From Vibrio tarriae (lineage in GTDB: Bacteria; Pseudomonadota; Gammaproteobacteria; Enterobacterales; Vibrionaceae): DNA of 64,000 nucleotides. Location of the stretch: positions 868,001-932,000 of the forward strand of contig NZ_CP022353.1 of assembly GCF_002216685.1 (NCBI RefSeq), in the 5' to 3' direction. Each line of letters opens with the position of its first letter. Within the stretch, counting starts at the first letter, position 1. A program made the translations under genes and the position numbers. Shown here in pieces: positions 20,843 to 30,167 of this stretch. Under the pieces are notes generated by a model, which was not told the DNA's origin, ran no database searches, and was given only the letters and a program-made list of their open reading frames with translations.

Positions 20843-20974
20843 GTGAAGTGAACTATGTCTCGGAGAAATAAAACAAAAGCTCATTAATCATGAGCCATTG
20901 CGGCAAATAAACCTAGTAAAGAAGAGCACAAATGTGCCGTGAGATACAGAAATAAATCGTGTTGCGTGAAAAAA

Positions 20975-21001
20975 CAAAAAGCCCCGTTGAAACGGGGCTT
21001 T
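20975..21001 (-). terminator. Terminator after pflB
   Basis: AAGCCCCG and CGGGGCTT stems around TTGAAA, with a T-run on the minus strand. It lies 19 bases beyond the pflB stop. Confidence 0.88.
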
Positions 21002-21019
21002 GAAGAGGCTCGCTAAATC

Positions 21020-23296
21020 TTATAGAGATTCAGTGAAAGTACGAGCGATAACGTCTTGTTGCTGTTCAGCAGTCAGAGAGTTAAAGCGCACTGCGTATCC
21101 AGATACACGGATAGTCAGTTGTGGGTACTTCTCAGGGTGTTTTACTGCATCAAGTAGAGTGTCACGGTTCAGAACGTTAACGTTCAGATGTTGACCACCC
21201 TCGATGCCTGCTTCGTGGTGGAAGTAACCATCCATCAGGCCAGCTAGGTTTGCACGTTGTGAACCTTCGTCTTTACCCAGTGCATTTGGCACGATAGAGA
21301 AGGTATAAGAGATACCATCTTTCGCGTGAGCAAATGGCAGTTTACCGACTGAAGTCAGAGACGCAACCGCACCTTTCTCGTCACGACCGTGCATTGGGTT
21401 TGCACCTGGTGCGAATGGAGCACCTGCACGACGGCCATCTGGCGTGTTACCTGTCTTTTTGCCGTATACCACGTTTGACGTGATAGTTAGGATAGACTGA
21501 GTTGGTACTGCGTCACGGTAAGTTTTCAGTGAACGGATCTTGTTCATGAAACGCTCAACCAGTTCACAGGCGATGTCATCAACGCGTGAATCGTTGTTAC
21601 CGAATTTAGGGTAGTCGCCTTCGATAACGAAATCGACTGCTACACCATCTTCGTCACGAACAGGCTTCACTTTTGCATACTTGATTGCAGACAGTGAGTC
21701 AGCCGCTACAGACAGACCTGCGATACCACACGCCATAGTACGACGTACATCACGGTCATGCAGCGCCATTAGAGCCGCTTCGTAGCTGTACTTGTCATGC
21801 ATGTAGTGGATGGCATTCAGTGCAGTGACGTATTGTGTTGCCAGCCAACCCATGAAGTGATCCAGCTTGCCCCATACATCGTCGAAGTCGAGCACTTCGT
21901 CGGTGATCTTAGGCATTTTTGGACCCACTTGGATTTTCAGTTTCTCATCCACACCACCGTTGATTACATACAGCAGCGTTTTAGCAAGGTTGGCACGAGC
22001 ACCGAAGAACTGCATGTGTTTACCAATAACCATTGGTGATACACAACATGCGATAGCGTAGTCATCATTGTTGAAGTCAGGACGCATCAAGTCATCGTTT
22101 TCGTACTGGATAGACGAGGTATCGATAGACACTTTCGCACAGAACTTCTTGAAGCCTTCAGGCAGTTGCTCTGACCACAGGACAGTGATGTTTGGCTCTG
22201 GAGATGGACCCATGGTGTACAGTGAGTTCAGGAAGCGGAAGTTAGTACGTGTTACCAGCGTACGACCGTCCAGACCCATACCACCCATAGATTCGGTTGC
22301 CCAAATTGGGTCACCAGAGAACAGCTCATCGTACTCAGGAGTACGTAGGAAACGAACCATACGCAGCTTCATGACGAAGTGGTCGATCATTTCTTGCGCT
22401 TCTTCTTCAGTGATCTTACCTGCTTTCATGTCGCGCTCAATGTACACGTCCAAGAAAGTAGAGGTGCGGCCAAGAGACATTGCAGCACCGTTTTGAGATT
22501 TCACTGCCGCTAGGTAGCCGAAGTAAGTCCATTGGATTGCTTCTTGTGCCGTTTCAGCTGGGCGAGAAATATCGTAACCGTATTTCGCAGCCATCTCTTT
22601 CATTTGAGCTAATGCACGGTGTTGTTCTGCAATTTCTTCACGCAATTGCATGGTCATATGCAGATCTTCGCCGTTTTCAAATTTTTCCTGCAGAGACTTG
22701 AACTGAGCCAGTTTGTCTTTCATCAGGAAGTCGATACCGTACAGAGCCACACGACGGTAGTCACCGATGATACGACCACGGCCGTAAGCATCTGGAAGAC
22801 CAGTCAGAACGCCAGATTTACGACAAGCCAGAATTTCTGGAGTGTAGATGTCGAATACACCTGCGTTGTGAGTTTTGCGGTATTCAGAGTAGATTTTTGA
22901 AACTTGTGGATCCAGTTCACGACCGTATGCTTTGCATGAACCTTCCACCATACGGATACCACCGTTAGGGATGATTGCACGTTTCAGAGGAGCATCAGTT
23001 TGTAGACCAACGATTTTTTCTAGGTCTTTGTTGATGTAGCCAGCGTCGTGAGCTGTGATGGTAGAGATAAGAGAAGTGTCGAAGTCAACAGGAGCGTGAG
23101 TTGAGTTTTCCTGTCTGATGCCTTCCATTACTTTAGCCCAAAGCTTGTTGGTCGCTTCAGTACCTTCTGAGACTAGGAAAGATTCGTCGCCTTCGTACGG
23201 TGTGTAGTTCTTTTGAATAAAATCACGAACGTTAACTTCGTTTTGCCAGTCACCTGCCGCAAAACCTTCCCAAGCTTTAGCAAATTGCTCTGCCAT
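21020..23296 (-). CDS. pflB: Pyruvate formate-lyase
   Basis: A 758-residue glycyl-radical enzyme that splits pyruvate plus CoA into acetyl-CoA and formate in fermentation. The catalytic adjacent cysteines are in [12 protein letters not shown] (near residue 418) and the radical glycine is in [12 protein letters not shown] close to the C terminus. Length is within two residues of E. coli PflB. The start is ATG 23296 ([12 protein letters not shown]) with AGGTAGGT upstream; an in-frame start 29 codons earlier is not family-like. The transporter gene upstream has its own terminator, so pflB probably uses its own promoter in the 265-base gap. Confidence 0.97.
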   Translation of the reverse strand: MAEQFAKAWEGFAAGDWQNEVNVRDFIQKNYTPYEGDESFLVSEGTEATNKLWAKVMEGIRQENSTHAPVDFDTSLISTITAHDAGYINKDLEKIVGLQTDAPLKRAIIPNGGIRMVEGSCKAYGRELDPQVSKIYSEYRKTHNAGVFDIYTPEILACRKSGVLTGLPDAYGRGRIIGDYRRVALYGIDFLMKDKLAQFKSLQEKFENGEDLHMTMQLREEIAEQHRALAQMKEMAAKYGYDISRPAETAQEAIQWTYFGYLAAVKSQNGAAMSLGRTSTFLDVYIERDMKAGKITEEEAQEMIDHFVMKLRMVRFLRTPEYDELFSGDPIWATESMGGMGLDGRTLVTRTNFRFLNSLYTMGPSPEPNITVLWSEQLPEGFKKFCAKVSIDTSSIQYENDDLMRPDFNNDDYAIACCVSPMVIGKHMQFFGARANLAKTLLYVINGGVDEKLKIQVGPKMPKITDEVLDFDDVWGKLDHFMGWLATQYVTALNAIHYMHDKYSYEAALMALHDRDVRRTMACGIAGLSVAADSLSAIKYAKVKPVRDEDGVAVDFVIEGDYPKFGNNDSRVDDIACELVERFMNKIRSLKTYRDAVPTQSILTITSNVVYGKKTGNTPDGRRAGAPFAPGANPMHGRDEKGAVASLTSVGKLPFAHAKDGISYTFSIVPNALGKDEGSQRANLAGLMDGYFHHEAGIEGGQHLNVNVLNRDTLLDAVKHPEKYPQLTIRVSGYAVRFNSLTAEQQQDVIARTFTESL

Positions 23297-23386
23297 GACA
23301 TACCTACCTTTATGAGTAGAAAAAACACGTACTGTTTTCGCCGTTGAGCCAGCTATCCCCGAGAGGAGCAGTACACTCTTCAATAA

Positions 23387-23429
23387 CGATATCCAAATTC
23401 ACACTGTGACTATTTGAATATGGATATCG
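23387..23429. promoter_or_regulatory. Inverted repeat upstream of pflB
   Basis: CGATATCCA and TGGATATCG, perfect 9-base arms 25 bases apart, about 90-135 bases upstream of the pflB start. The spacing suits two half-sites on the same DNA face for a dimeric or tetrameric regulator. The regulator is not known. Confidence 0.45.
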
Positions 23430-23480
23430 CTATTAGTTCCTTTAATGTAGCCACTCTACGCTAAAAATTTTTCGTAAACC

Positions 23481-23494
23481 TTAAACTAAATCAA
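23481..23494 (-). promoter_or_regulatory. Weak FNR-like half site upstream of pflB
   Basis: On the minus strand TTGAT-TTAG-TTTAA: the left half is a perfect FNR half-site, the right half is degenerate. It lies about 190 bases upstream of pflB, in an A+T-rich stretch also suitable for ArcA. Anaerobic control of pflB is established in enterics; use of this site is a guess. Confidence 0.3.
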
Positions 23495-23507
23495 TAAAAG
23501 TTAAAAA

Positions 23508-23548
23508 ATTAAAATAAAGTTTGGGTAGCGCGGTCAGCGCTACCCAAA
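23508..23548 (-). terminator. Terminator after the DUF3360 gene
   Basis: A perfect 12-bp stem (TTTGGGTAGCGC / GCGCTACCCAAA) with a 5-base loop. On the minus strand it is followed by a T-rich tract. It separates the DUF3360 transporter from pflB. Confidence 0.85.
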
Positions 23549-23561
23549 TCAAGAATGGTGA

Positions 23562-25103
23562 TTACAACCAAGCTTGCAGACCGTATTGGCTTTCCAACAT
23601 GCCAACAGCAAGCATAGCAATCAAACAGATGATTAGCACACCGCCGGGGATCACAACTTTATCGATGAAGGACAATTTTGCTGCGCGCTCTTTGTCACCA
23701 ATCAGACCGTTGTTGTCCAGAAGCATAGTCAAAGCCCAAGCCAGTACAGGGTTTACTACCGCTGAACCGAAAATACAGATACCTGCTGCTTGTGAATCTT
23801 TGGTGTTTTTGATCATTTGCATACCCGCTTCCAGCAGAGGTAGGAATACACCGACTAACAGAGCACAGCGCATAACTGGTGGCCATACGGCTGCATCCAT
23901 TGGGAAACCAAGAATTGCAATCGTCATCACCAAACAGCCAAGGATAATGGCACCACCTGGAATTGGACGTTTCGCAATCGCCGCTGGGATCATGTATGTA
24001 CCCCAAGAAGAGGTGATGTTACCGCCACCCAGCGCTGTACCCACCATTTGACGGATAGAACACATAGTCATGGTGTCATCCACATCCATCAGTACTTTTT
24101 CAGTACGTTTTGGATAGTTCAGCTCTTGGAAGATACGGTGACCTAGGAAATCGGGTGACCACATGGCAACCGCCAAAATCGCAAATGGCAATGAAGCGAT
24201 GAAGTGTTGTAGTGTTGGCATACCCAACATCCAACCTTGCTCAGTGCTGCCCCACCAGTAAACAGGGTTCAGGTTTGGCAAGCCCATTTGGGTTTCAAAT
24301 TTCAGGTCAAAGCCCGCACCCAAGGCAAGCGCAATCACAAGGCCAGTAAAGGCACACACCGGAATCGCCAACCAGCGCAAGTTAAACTTAGCGAGCAGAG
24401 CATAAATTACGATGTTCACGCCGAGCACGACAAGACCAATGTAGCCCATGCTGCCTGCCGCAACGTCGGCAGATTGCAAGCCAACCGCCCATTCTTGTAT
24501 CGATGTAATTTGGCTCATCGTACCGGTAAACCCGAGGAAGATCAGCAAACCGCCGGCTGTGCCCTCAGAGGTGAGGTTCACCAGTTTGGAGCCACCTTTG
24601 AAGTAGCTGAGCAAAAGACCGAAAACGCCAAGGAGGATAGCAAGTGCAAGAGGGTGTGCGCCGGCCAGAGCGATAGAGCCAATCAGAGGAATCATCGGAC
24701 CGTGGTTGCCAGCAAGGTTAGCACGAGGGTTTAAGAAACCTGAAGCAATCACACAGAAGAAAAGAGCTGGGAAAAGCATTTCTACGCGAGCGACTTCGAT
24801 AGCAAATTCTTTGCCCAAGTTAATATGGTCCCACGCTTGAGTCAGGCCGTCAGCCCAAGACATCATTACTGCGGAGTACATAGAGATAATGCCGATGGTG
24901 CCCGCTAGTGCAGGAACTAAGTCTTCCAGCTCAAAGCGGAAATCTCGCCCAGGTAAATTGAGACCAAAACGGCGTGGCTTCATGATTTGCAGTTCATGAT
25001 CCAGATATTCTGAGCGAGTTGCAAACTCAGAAGCAGGACGGTGAAGCTCCCGGTAGCTTTTCGTCTCAATGTCTGAGCGCTCTTTGTTCATAACGTCTGA
25101 CAT
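23562..25103 (-). CDS. DUF3360 family membrane transporter
   Basis: A 513-residue polytopic protein with about 12 hydrophobic segments, which I assign to the DUF3360 family (related to NCS2/SulP-type permeases). Landmarks: an N-terminal soluble leader to about residue 60, PALAGTIGIISMYSAVMMSW, NPRANLAGNHGPMIPLIGSI, and GTALGGGNITSSWGTYMIPA, a Gly-rich stretch typical of such permeases. The substrate is unknown. It occupies the position of the formate channel gene focA in E. coli, upstream of pflB, but has no FocA similarity. I chose ATG 25103 because GAGGA lies just upstream; ATG 25115 is less likely. Confidence 0.82.
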   Translation of the reverse strand: MSDVMNKERSDIETKSYRELHRPASEFATRSEYLDHELQIMKPRRFGLNLPGRDFRFELEDLVPALAGTIGIISMYSAVMMSWADGLTQAWDHINLGKEFAIEVARVEMLFPALFFCVIASGFLNPRANLAGNHGPMIPLIGSIALAGAHPLALAILLGVFGLLLSYFKGGSKLVNLTSEGTAGGLLIFLGFTGTMSQITSIQEWAVGLQSADVAAGSMGYIGLVVLGVNIVIYALLAKFNLRWLAIPVCAFTGLVIALALGAGFDLKFETQMGLPNLNPVYWWGSTEQGWMLGMPTLQHFIASLPFAILAVAMWSPDFLGHRIFQELNYPKRTEKVLMDVDDTMTMCSIRQMVGTALGGGNITSSWGTYMIPAAIAKRPIPGGAIILGCLVMTIAILGFPMDAAVWPPVMRCALLVGVFLPLLEAGMQMIKNTKDSQAAGICIFGSAVVNPVLAWALTMLLDNNGLIGDKERAAKLSFIDKVVIPGGVLIICLIAMLAVGMLESQYGLQAWL

Positions 25104-25283
25104 ATGATTCCTCATATTTGTAAAAGTAAATAATTCAGTTGTGAATACTGTTTAATTGCATGAATAAAAAAAGTGTTGAAGCGTTTCTGACACGAGTCAA
25201 ATGGGCCACTTCTAACACAAATACTGATCATTATGATGACCTTATATTTGCGGCGAGTTTAACGTGCTTATCAATAAGGGCGA

Positions 25284-25297
25284 TTGATCTTGATCAC
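25284..25297. promoter_or_regulatory. FNR-like box upstream of the DUF3360 gene
   Basis: TTGAT-CTTG-ATCAC, nine of ten matches to the FNR consensus TTGAT-N4-ATCAA. It lies about 180 bases upstream of the DUF3360 start, so it could activate that gene when oxygen is low. Confidence 0.55.
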
Positions 25298-25540
25298 TTT
25301 ACGAATAAATATGAAAGAAAACTACACATGCCAGTGATATCAGACACATAGGGCGTATTTGGTTTGAAATATTTTTTCATCTTGCGAGTTTTATTACGTT
25401 TTAAAACATTGAAAAAGGCTTAGAAAAGTGCAGTCTTTGGTAACAGGAAAAGTCAGTATGTGTACCAAATGTGACTTTGTTAAAAATTCATTAATAAAAT
25501 TGCCTTGCAAAAATGACTATTTATTAGCTTTGTAATGGGT

Positions 25541-25657
25541 GAGCTAGTTAGGGGCGCAGAAAAACAGCAAGTGAACACATCCCCATGAACATACATAGAG
25601 TATGTGATTGGAGTAAGCTAACCTAACCAATACTGGTGTAGCTTTCAGTAGGAAGAG
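25541..25657 (-). repeat. ERIC-like intergenic repeat
   Basis: The core CATCCCCATGAACATACATA and the following GAGTATGTGATTGGAGTAAG form the central stem-loop (CATAC / GTATG) of an enterobacterial repetitive intergenic consensus element. Flanks resembling GGCGCAG..AACAGCAAGTGAAC on the left and GTGTAGCTTTCAGTAGGAAG on the right extend it to roughly 115 bases. It is degenerate compared with the consensus as I remember it. The boundaries are approximate. Confidence 0.7.
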
Positions 25658-25818
25658 AATAAGATTAATTCACTTATATTTGCATTAGTGTGCAAATTAA
25701 ATCGCTATTCAGTCATATTTGATGGGTTAATAATTTGTTGCGTGGCTTTAGGTTGAGTGTTAGCTTGTTTCAAAAATGAACAGTGAAGTTCATTGATATA
25801 GACAGGGAGCGTTAGCGC

Positions 25819-26589
25819 ATGACGGATGTACCCGCGCTTGAAATTAAGAATTTACACAAAACTTTTGGTCAGAATGAAGTGCTAAAAGGTATCTCCCTTC
25901 AAGCACAGAAAGGAGATGTTATTTCCATCATTGGCTCGTCAGGTTCTGGCAAAAGTACCTTTCTTCGTTGTATCAATTTATTAGAAACTCCCACTGCAGG
26001 TGAAATTTGGGTCAAAGGCGAACTTATCCAGATGAAAACTACGCGTCAAGGCATAGTGCAGCCAGCCAAAGAGAAACAAGTGCAGCGCATCCGTTCGCGT
26101 TTAGCCATGGTGTTTCAGAGTTTCAATCTTTGGTCGCATATGACAGTGCTCGAAAACGTCATTGAGGCTCCAATTTATGTGCTTGGTGTACCCAAAGCAC
26201 AGGCCATTGAGCAAGCCGAGCGTTTACTGCGCAAAGTCGGTTTATACGAACGTAAAGATTATTACCCCGGACACCTTTCTGGTGGTCAACAACAGCGTGC
26301 GGCGATTGCACGGGCTCTTGCCGTGGAGCCCGAAGTTATGCTGTTTGATGAACCGACTTCTGCACTCGATCCTGAACTCGTAGGAGAAGTGTTGGGAGTC
26401 ATGCGTGACTTGGCAGAAGAGGGACGCACCATGCTGGTCGTGACTCATGAGATGGCGTTTGCTCGTGATGTTTCAAATCATGTGATGTTCTTGCATCAAG
26501 GCAAAGTTGAAGAGCAGGGTAAACCAGAAAAACTGTTTAAAAATCCTGAATCTGAACGGTTAAAGCAGTTTATTTCGTCTATCTATTAA
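25819..26589 (+). CDS. Basic amino acid ABC transporter, ATP-binding protein (HisP/ArtP type)
   Basis: A 256-residue polar amino acid ABC ATPase. Walker [15 protein letters not shown], signature LSGGQQQRAAIARALAVEP, Walker B MLFDEPTSALDPEL, H-loop VVTHEM. It is the first gene of an operon with a binding protein and two permeases, an order (ATPase first) like E. coli artPIQMJ. A hairpin follows before the binding-protein gene. Confidence 0.93.
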   Translation: MTDVPALEIKNLHKTFGQNEVLKGISLQAQKGDVISIIGSSGSGKSTFLRCINLLETPTAGEIWVKGELIQMKTTRQGIVQPAKEKQVQRIRSRLAMVFQSFNLWSHMTVLENVIEAPIYVLGVPKAQAIEQAERLLRKVGLYERKDYYPGHLSGGQQQRAAIARALAVEPEVMLFDEPTSALDPELVGEVLGVMRDLAEEGRTMLVVTHEMAFARDVSNHVMFLHQGKVEEQGKPEKLFKNPESERLKQFISSIY

Positions 26590-26631
26590 GTAAGCGGGAA
26601 AATCGAGAGTCATTCATTTTTTCAAAAGATA

Positions 26632-26683
26632 AGATCGGTTGTTACTGTTGGGGCTAATCGCTAACAATCAGATCTGATTTTTT
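26632..26683 (+). terminator. Intra-operon hairpin with T-run
   Basis: AGATCGGTTGTTA and TAACAATCAGATCT pair with one G-T pair and one bulge, followed by GATTTTTT. It is placed between the ATPase and binding-protein genes and looks like a leaky terminator or a processing stem that lets the two parts be expressed at different levels. The binding protein may also have its own promoter just after it. Confidence 0.6.
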
Positions 26684-26760
26684 AGTGATGAACTTTCTAG
26701 TAACACATTGATATTAAAGCAATAGCAAACATAAAGACAAACAATCACAGGAGTATGGAT

Positions 26761-27537
26761 ATGAAAAAGTGGTTAGTTGCGACAGCATTAATTGCGACAA
26801 CAATCAGTGGCGTAACGCAAGCCAAAGAATGGAAAACGGTGCGTTTTGGTATTGAAGGCGCTTATCCTCCGTTTAGCTGGACAGAAGCCGATGGCTCTTT
26901 GAAAGGCTTTGACGTGGATATGGCGAATGCATTGTGTGCTGAGATGAAAGTGGAATGCAAAATTGTGCCACAGGATTGGGATGGCATCATTCCTTCACTG
27001 TTAGCGCGTAAGTACGATGCTATTATTGCGGCGATGTCGATTACCGAAGAGCGCAAGATGAAAGTCGATTTCACTGGCAAGTATGCCCTGATCCCGAACA
27101 AATTTATTGCTAAGAAAGGCGCGGATTTAGCCTTTACCAAAGAAGGTTTGAAGGGCGTGAAAATTGGTGTGCAACGTGCGACCACTCACGATAAATACAT
27201 CACTGACAATTATGGTGACACCGTCGATATCGTACGTTATGGCTCGTTTGATGAAGCGTATTTAGACCTTGCCAATGGCCGGATCGCCGCAGTATTAGGG
27301 GATGCCTCCGCATTAGAAGAGGGCATGCTCAACAAACCCGGTGGTGATGCTTATGAATTTGTTGGCCCTTCACTGACAGACCCAAAATGGTTTGGCGAAG
27401 GTATGGGCATAGCTGTGCGCAAGCAAGATAAAGAGTTAACCGAAAAACTCGATGCGGCGATTACGGCACTGCGTGAAAAAGGGATTTATCAACAAATACA
27501 AGCTAAATACTTCAAGTATGACGTTTACGGTGAATAA
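26761..27537 (+). CDS. Lysine/arginine/ornithine-type periplasmic binding protein
   Basis: A 258-residue SBP_bac_3 family protein with a signal peptide (MKKWLVATALIATTISGVTQA). The mature start KEWKTVRFGIEGAYPPFSW and SITEERKMKVDFT are typical of HisJ/ArgT binding proteins. Specificity for basic amino acids is inferred. ATG 26761 is preferred over 26755 because AGGAG lies 7 bases before it but only one base before the other. Confidence 0.92.
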   Translation: MKKWLVATALIATTISGVTQAKEWKTVRFGIEGAYPPFSWTEADGSLKGFDVDMANALCAEMKVECKIVPQDWDGIIPSLLARKYDAIIAAMSITEERKMKVDFTGKYALIPNKFIAKKGADLAFTKEGLKGVKIGVQRATTHDKYITDNYGDTVDIVRYGSFDEAYLDLANGRIAAVLGDASALEEGMLNKPGGDAYEFVGPSLTDPKWFGEGMGIAVRKQDKELTEKLDAAITALREKGIYQQIQAKYFKYDVYGE

Positions 27538-27550
27538 AAGCGCTCCTTAT

Positions 27551-27589
27551 CACTTCGAGTTGCCGTCCACAGGACGGTAGCTTGAAATC
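27551..27589. repeat. Imperfect inverted repeat after the binding-protein gene
   Basis: TTCGAGTTGCCGTCC, loop ACA, GGACGGTAGCTTGAA: 12 of 15 positions pair. The outer ends resemble ERIC termini (ACTTCGAGTTGCC and GGTAGCTTGAAAT), so this may be an internally deleted ERIC-like element. It has no T-run and would protect the 3' end of the upstream message. Confidence 0.6.
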
Positions 27590-27619
27590 ATGGATTCGCG
27601 ATTAAAGCTCACTGTATTT

Positions 27620-27659
27620 CGGGTTGTTGGCATTCGTTCCTGATGTCACCAACAACCCG
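27620..27659. repeat. Second hairpin before the permease genes
   Basis: CGGGTTGTTGG and CCAACAACCCG, a perfect 11-bp stem with an 18-base loop and no T-run. It ends 25 bases before the first permease start. With the hairpin at 27551 it makes a double structure between the binding-protein gene and the permeases. Confidence 0.7.
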
Positions 27660-27684
27660 TAATCCAACTCAGGGAACGAGTCAT

Positions 27685-28425
27685 ATGCTGGATTTACAAG
27701 GCTATGAAGCCTCTATTTTGAAAGGCGCGCTGCTGACTATTGAAGTTGCCGTGCTGTCACTTTTGCTAGCGATGCTGCTAGGTATGTTAGGCGCACTCGC
27801 AAAAATGGCTCCCTACCGCTGGGCTCGAGCCATTGCGACACTCTATACCACTATCATTCGCGGTATTCCGGATTTAGTACTCATGATGCTGATTTTCTTT
27901 GGTGGGCAGATTTTACTCAACAATGGTCTCAGTTGGTTTAATGAGTTCATCAACCAATGGCTGACAGGTCGAGACCCGAATCATGAATGGGTCGCCTATC
28001 TGCCAGACTATGTAGATATCAGCCCTTTTGTCGCGGGCGTGTTAACCATCGGCTTCATTTTTGGGGCTTATATGGCGGAAACGTTTCGTGGCGCGATCCT
28101 TGCCGTGGATAAAGGCGAACTTGAAGCGGCGAAAGCTTACGGCATGAGCGCAGCCATGAGCTTTCGGCGAATTTTATTACCGCAGATGATTCGCCATGCT
28201 ATTCCTGGCTTTGGCAATAACTGGCTGGTGCTGCTGAAAACGACCGCTCTTGTCTCGATCATCGGCCTTGAAGATATGGTACGCATCAGTTCGCTGGCGG
28301 CTGGCTCGACCAAGATGCCGTTTACCTTTTACATGGCGGTGGCCATCATCTTTCTATTTTTTACCAGTGTATCGACCGGTTTGCTCAAGCTGCTAGAACG
28401 TAAATTCAGTATCCATACGAGGTAA
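27685..28425 (+). CDS. Amino acid ABC transporter permease, HisQ-like
   Basis: A 246-residue inner-membrane permease with about five helices. The MetI-type EAA loop is at EAAKAYGMSAAMSFRRILLP, and IRGIPDLVLMMLIFFGGQ and LLKTTALVSIIGLEDM match HisQ. ATG 27685 (MLDLQGYEASILKG) fits the family; an upstream start at 27643 would run through the preceding hairpin. The gene ends two bases before the next permease. Confidence 0.93.
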   Translation: MLDLQGYEASILKGALLTIEVAVLSLLLAMLLGMLGALAKMAPYRWARAIATLYTTIIRGIPDLVLMMLIFFGGQILLNNGLSWFNEFINQWLTGRDPNHEWVAYLPDYVDISPFVAGVLTIGFIFGAYMAETFRGAILAVDKGELEAAKAYGMSAAMSFRRILLPQMIRHAIPGFGNNWLVLLKTTALVSIIGLEDMVRISSLAAGSTKMPFTFYMAVAIIFLFFTSVSTGLLKLLERKFSIHTR

Positions 28426-28427
28426 AG

Positions 28428-29105
28428 ATGGATTTTTCTCTGATTATTGACAGTTTGCCTATTTACCTAAGTGGACTTTGGACCACTGTCTGGCTCGTGA
28501 GCCTTTCACTCGTAATCGGCTTGCTGTGCGCCATTCCGCTGGCGATTGCCCGAAATAGCAAGCAAAAATGGTTCAGCTTTCCGGCATGGGGATACATCTA
28601 TTTTCTGCGTGGAACGCCACTCTTAGTGCAGCTTTATCTGATTTATTACGGTATGGATCAGTGGTTTCCGGTCAAAGATACCTTATGGGAGCATGCTTGG
28701 TTTTGTGCTTTGGTGGCCTTTATCTTAAATACCTCGGCCTATACGGCGGAAATTATCCGTGGGGCGATCAACGGGCTTCCGAAAGGTGAAGTAGAAGCTG
28801 CCAAAGCTTATGGTATGAGCCGTTTTCAAACTTACCAAAAAATTATTTTACCTAGTGCGCTGCGTCGATCCTTACCTGCTTACAGTAATGAAGTGATTTT
28901 TATGTTGCATGGCAGTGCCGTGGCAGGGATCGTCACCATCATGGATTTGACTGGCGCGGCACGATTAGTCAATTCTCGATACTATGCGCCATTTGAAGCT
29001 TTTTTGAGTGCAGGGCTGTTTTATATGGCGCTGACTTTCATCATTTTGTGGTGTTTTAAACAGGCGGAACAACGCTTTCTTGCCTACCTAAAACCTCGCA
29101 GCTAA
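28428..29105 (+). CDS. Amino acid ABC transporter permease, HisM-like
   Basis: A 225-residue permease, partner of the HisQ-like protein. It has FLRGTPLLVQLYLIYYG near residue 60, the EAA loop EVEAAKAYGMSRFQTYQKI, and LPAYSNEVIFMLHGSAVAG, as in HisM. It is the last gene of the four-gene operon and is followed by a terminator. Confidence 0.93.
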   Translation: MDFSLIIDSLPIYLSGLWTTVWLVSLSLVIGLLCAIPLAIARNSKQKWFSFPAWGYIYFLRGTPLLVQLYLIYYGMDQWFPVKDTLWEHAWFCALVAFILNTSAYTAEIIRGAINGLPKGEVEAAKAYGMSRFQTYQKIILPSALRRSLPAYSNEVIFMLHGSAVAGIVTIMDLTGAARLVNSRYYAPFEAFLSAGLFYMALTFIILWCFKQAEQRFLAYLKPRS

Positions 29106-29106
29106 A

Positions 29107-29141
29107 TAAAAAATCCCCATCAATATCGATGGGGATTTTTA
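29107..29141. terminator. Terminator between the transporter operon and xthA
   Basis: AAAAAATCCCCATC, short loop, GATGGGGATTTTT. It is symmetrical and serves the two convergent genes. Confidence 0.9.
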
Positions 29142-29163
29142 AGTAAGCCGTCAGAGCACTTGA

Positions 29164-29970
29164 TTACTTGAATGTTGCCCAGATAGGCGCATGATCGGAA
29201 GGTTTATCGATCGCACGTAACTCATAATCGATACCAGCTTCTTGGCAGGTTTCAGCCAGAGTTGGTGTTGCCAAAATCACATCGATTCGAAGCCCACGGT
29301 TGTCTTCAAAGCCGCGTGAGCGGTAATCAAACCACGAAAATTGGTCACTGACGCCAGGATGCAATTGGCGGAAAGTATCGACCAATCCCCAATCTAAAAG
29401 CGTTTGTAACCACTCACGCTCTTCTGGTTGAAATGAACATTTGCCTGTTTGTAACCAGCGTTTGCGGTTGGCTTCGCCGATACCAATATCCAGATCGAGT
29501 GGGCTGATATTGATGTCACCCATCACGACCAGACGCTCTGAATTACTGCGGTGTTCACGCAGATAGGTCATCAAATCACGATAAAACTGACGTTTGTAAG
29601 GAAACTTGGTTTCGTGTTCGACGTTGTCACCTTGTGGGAAATAGCCATTGAGAATGGTGGTCTTTTGCCCATTCTGATCAGCGAATGTCGCCATGATCAT
29701 GCGCTTTTGGTGTTCTTCATTGTCGGTTGGAAAGCCTTTGATCACTTCGACAGGCGTTTGTTTGCATAAAATGGCCACACCGTAGTGCGCTTTTTGACCG
29801 TGAAAATAGACTTGATAGCCCATGGCCTCGACTTCTTGACGAGGAAACGCCTCATCATGGACTTTGATCTCTTGTAGGCCAATCACATCAGGTTGATGCT
29901 TGTCGATCAACGCTTGCAGTTGATGCAATCTGGCTCTGAGTCCATTTATGTTGAAGCTGATAACTTTCAT
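29164..29970 (-). CDS. xthA: Exodeoxyribonuclease III
   Basis: A 268-residue AP endonuclease/3'-5' exonuclease for base excision repair, the same length as E. coli Xth. Active-site regions: [20 protein letters not shown] (metal-binding Glu), [13 protein letters not shown], and the C-terminal [12 protein letters not shown] with the catalytic Asp-His. ATG 29970 ([11 protein letters not shown]) is the family start; a frame from 30009 adds 13 residues. Confidence 0.96.
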   Translation of the reverse strand: MKVISFNINGLRARLHQLQALIDKHQPDVIGLQEIKVHDEAFPRQEVEAMGYQVYFHGQKAHYGVAILCKQTPVEVIKGFPTDNEEHQKRMIMATFADQNGQKTTILNGYFPQGDNVEHETKFPYKRQFYRDLMTYLREHRSNSERLVVMGDINISPLDLDIGIGEANRKRWLQTGKCSFQPEEREWLQTLLDWGLVDTFRQLHPGVSDQFSWFDYRSRGFEDNRGLRIDVILATPTLAETCQEAGIDYELRAIDKPSDHAPIWATFK

Positions 29971-30167
29971 TGCGATTCCTTTTGGTTGACTTGGGGCTGA
30001 TGTTATCACCTAAGCTCGGGATCTCAAGCTCGACGCATTTTTGGTTCAATAGTGAACTGAAAAAGTAAGCAAAAAGTAATAAATTTGTTGTTTAAAAGAG
30101 TCAATAGACTTATTTTTAGCCTTATTACCCGATGTACATGTCTTAAACGCAAACATAAGGATGTTGT

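Larger units (their letters stand above)
25104..25818. other. Divergent intergenic region with FNR-like box and ERIC-like element
   Basis: 715 bases between the leftward DUF3360 gene and the rightward amino acid transporter operon. It is A+T-rich and lacks a believable gene; a 63-codon frame at 25160-25351 has no family features and covers the FNR-like box. It contains the FNR-like site and the ERIC-like repeat listed separately. The promoter of the ABC operon should lie between about 25660 and 25800. Confidence 0.6.

Noticed and set aside
23562..25103. Formate channel focA upstream of pflB
   Set aside because: Position fits, but the protein is about 510 residues with NCS2/SulP-like Gly-rich motifs, while FocA has about 285 residues and a different pattern.
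25160..25351. 63-codon frame between the DUF3360 gene and the transporter operon
   Set aside because: No ribosome site, no recognisable features, and it covers the FNR-like box; more likely regulatory DNA.
25660..25818. Lysine riboswitch before the basic amino acid transporter
   Set aside because: No five-helix junction pattern was visible; the structured part is explained by the ERIC-like repeat.
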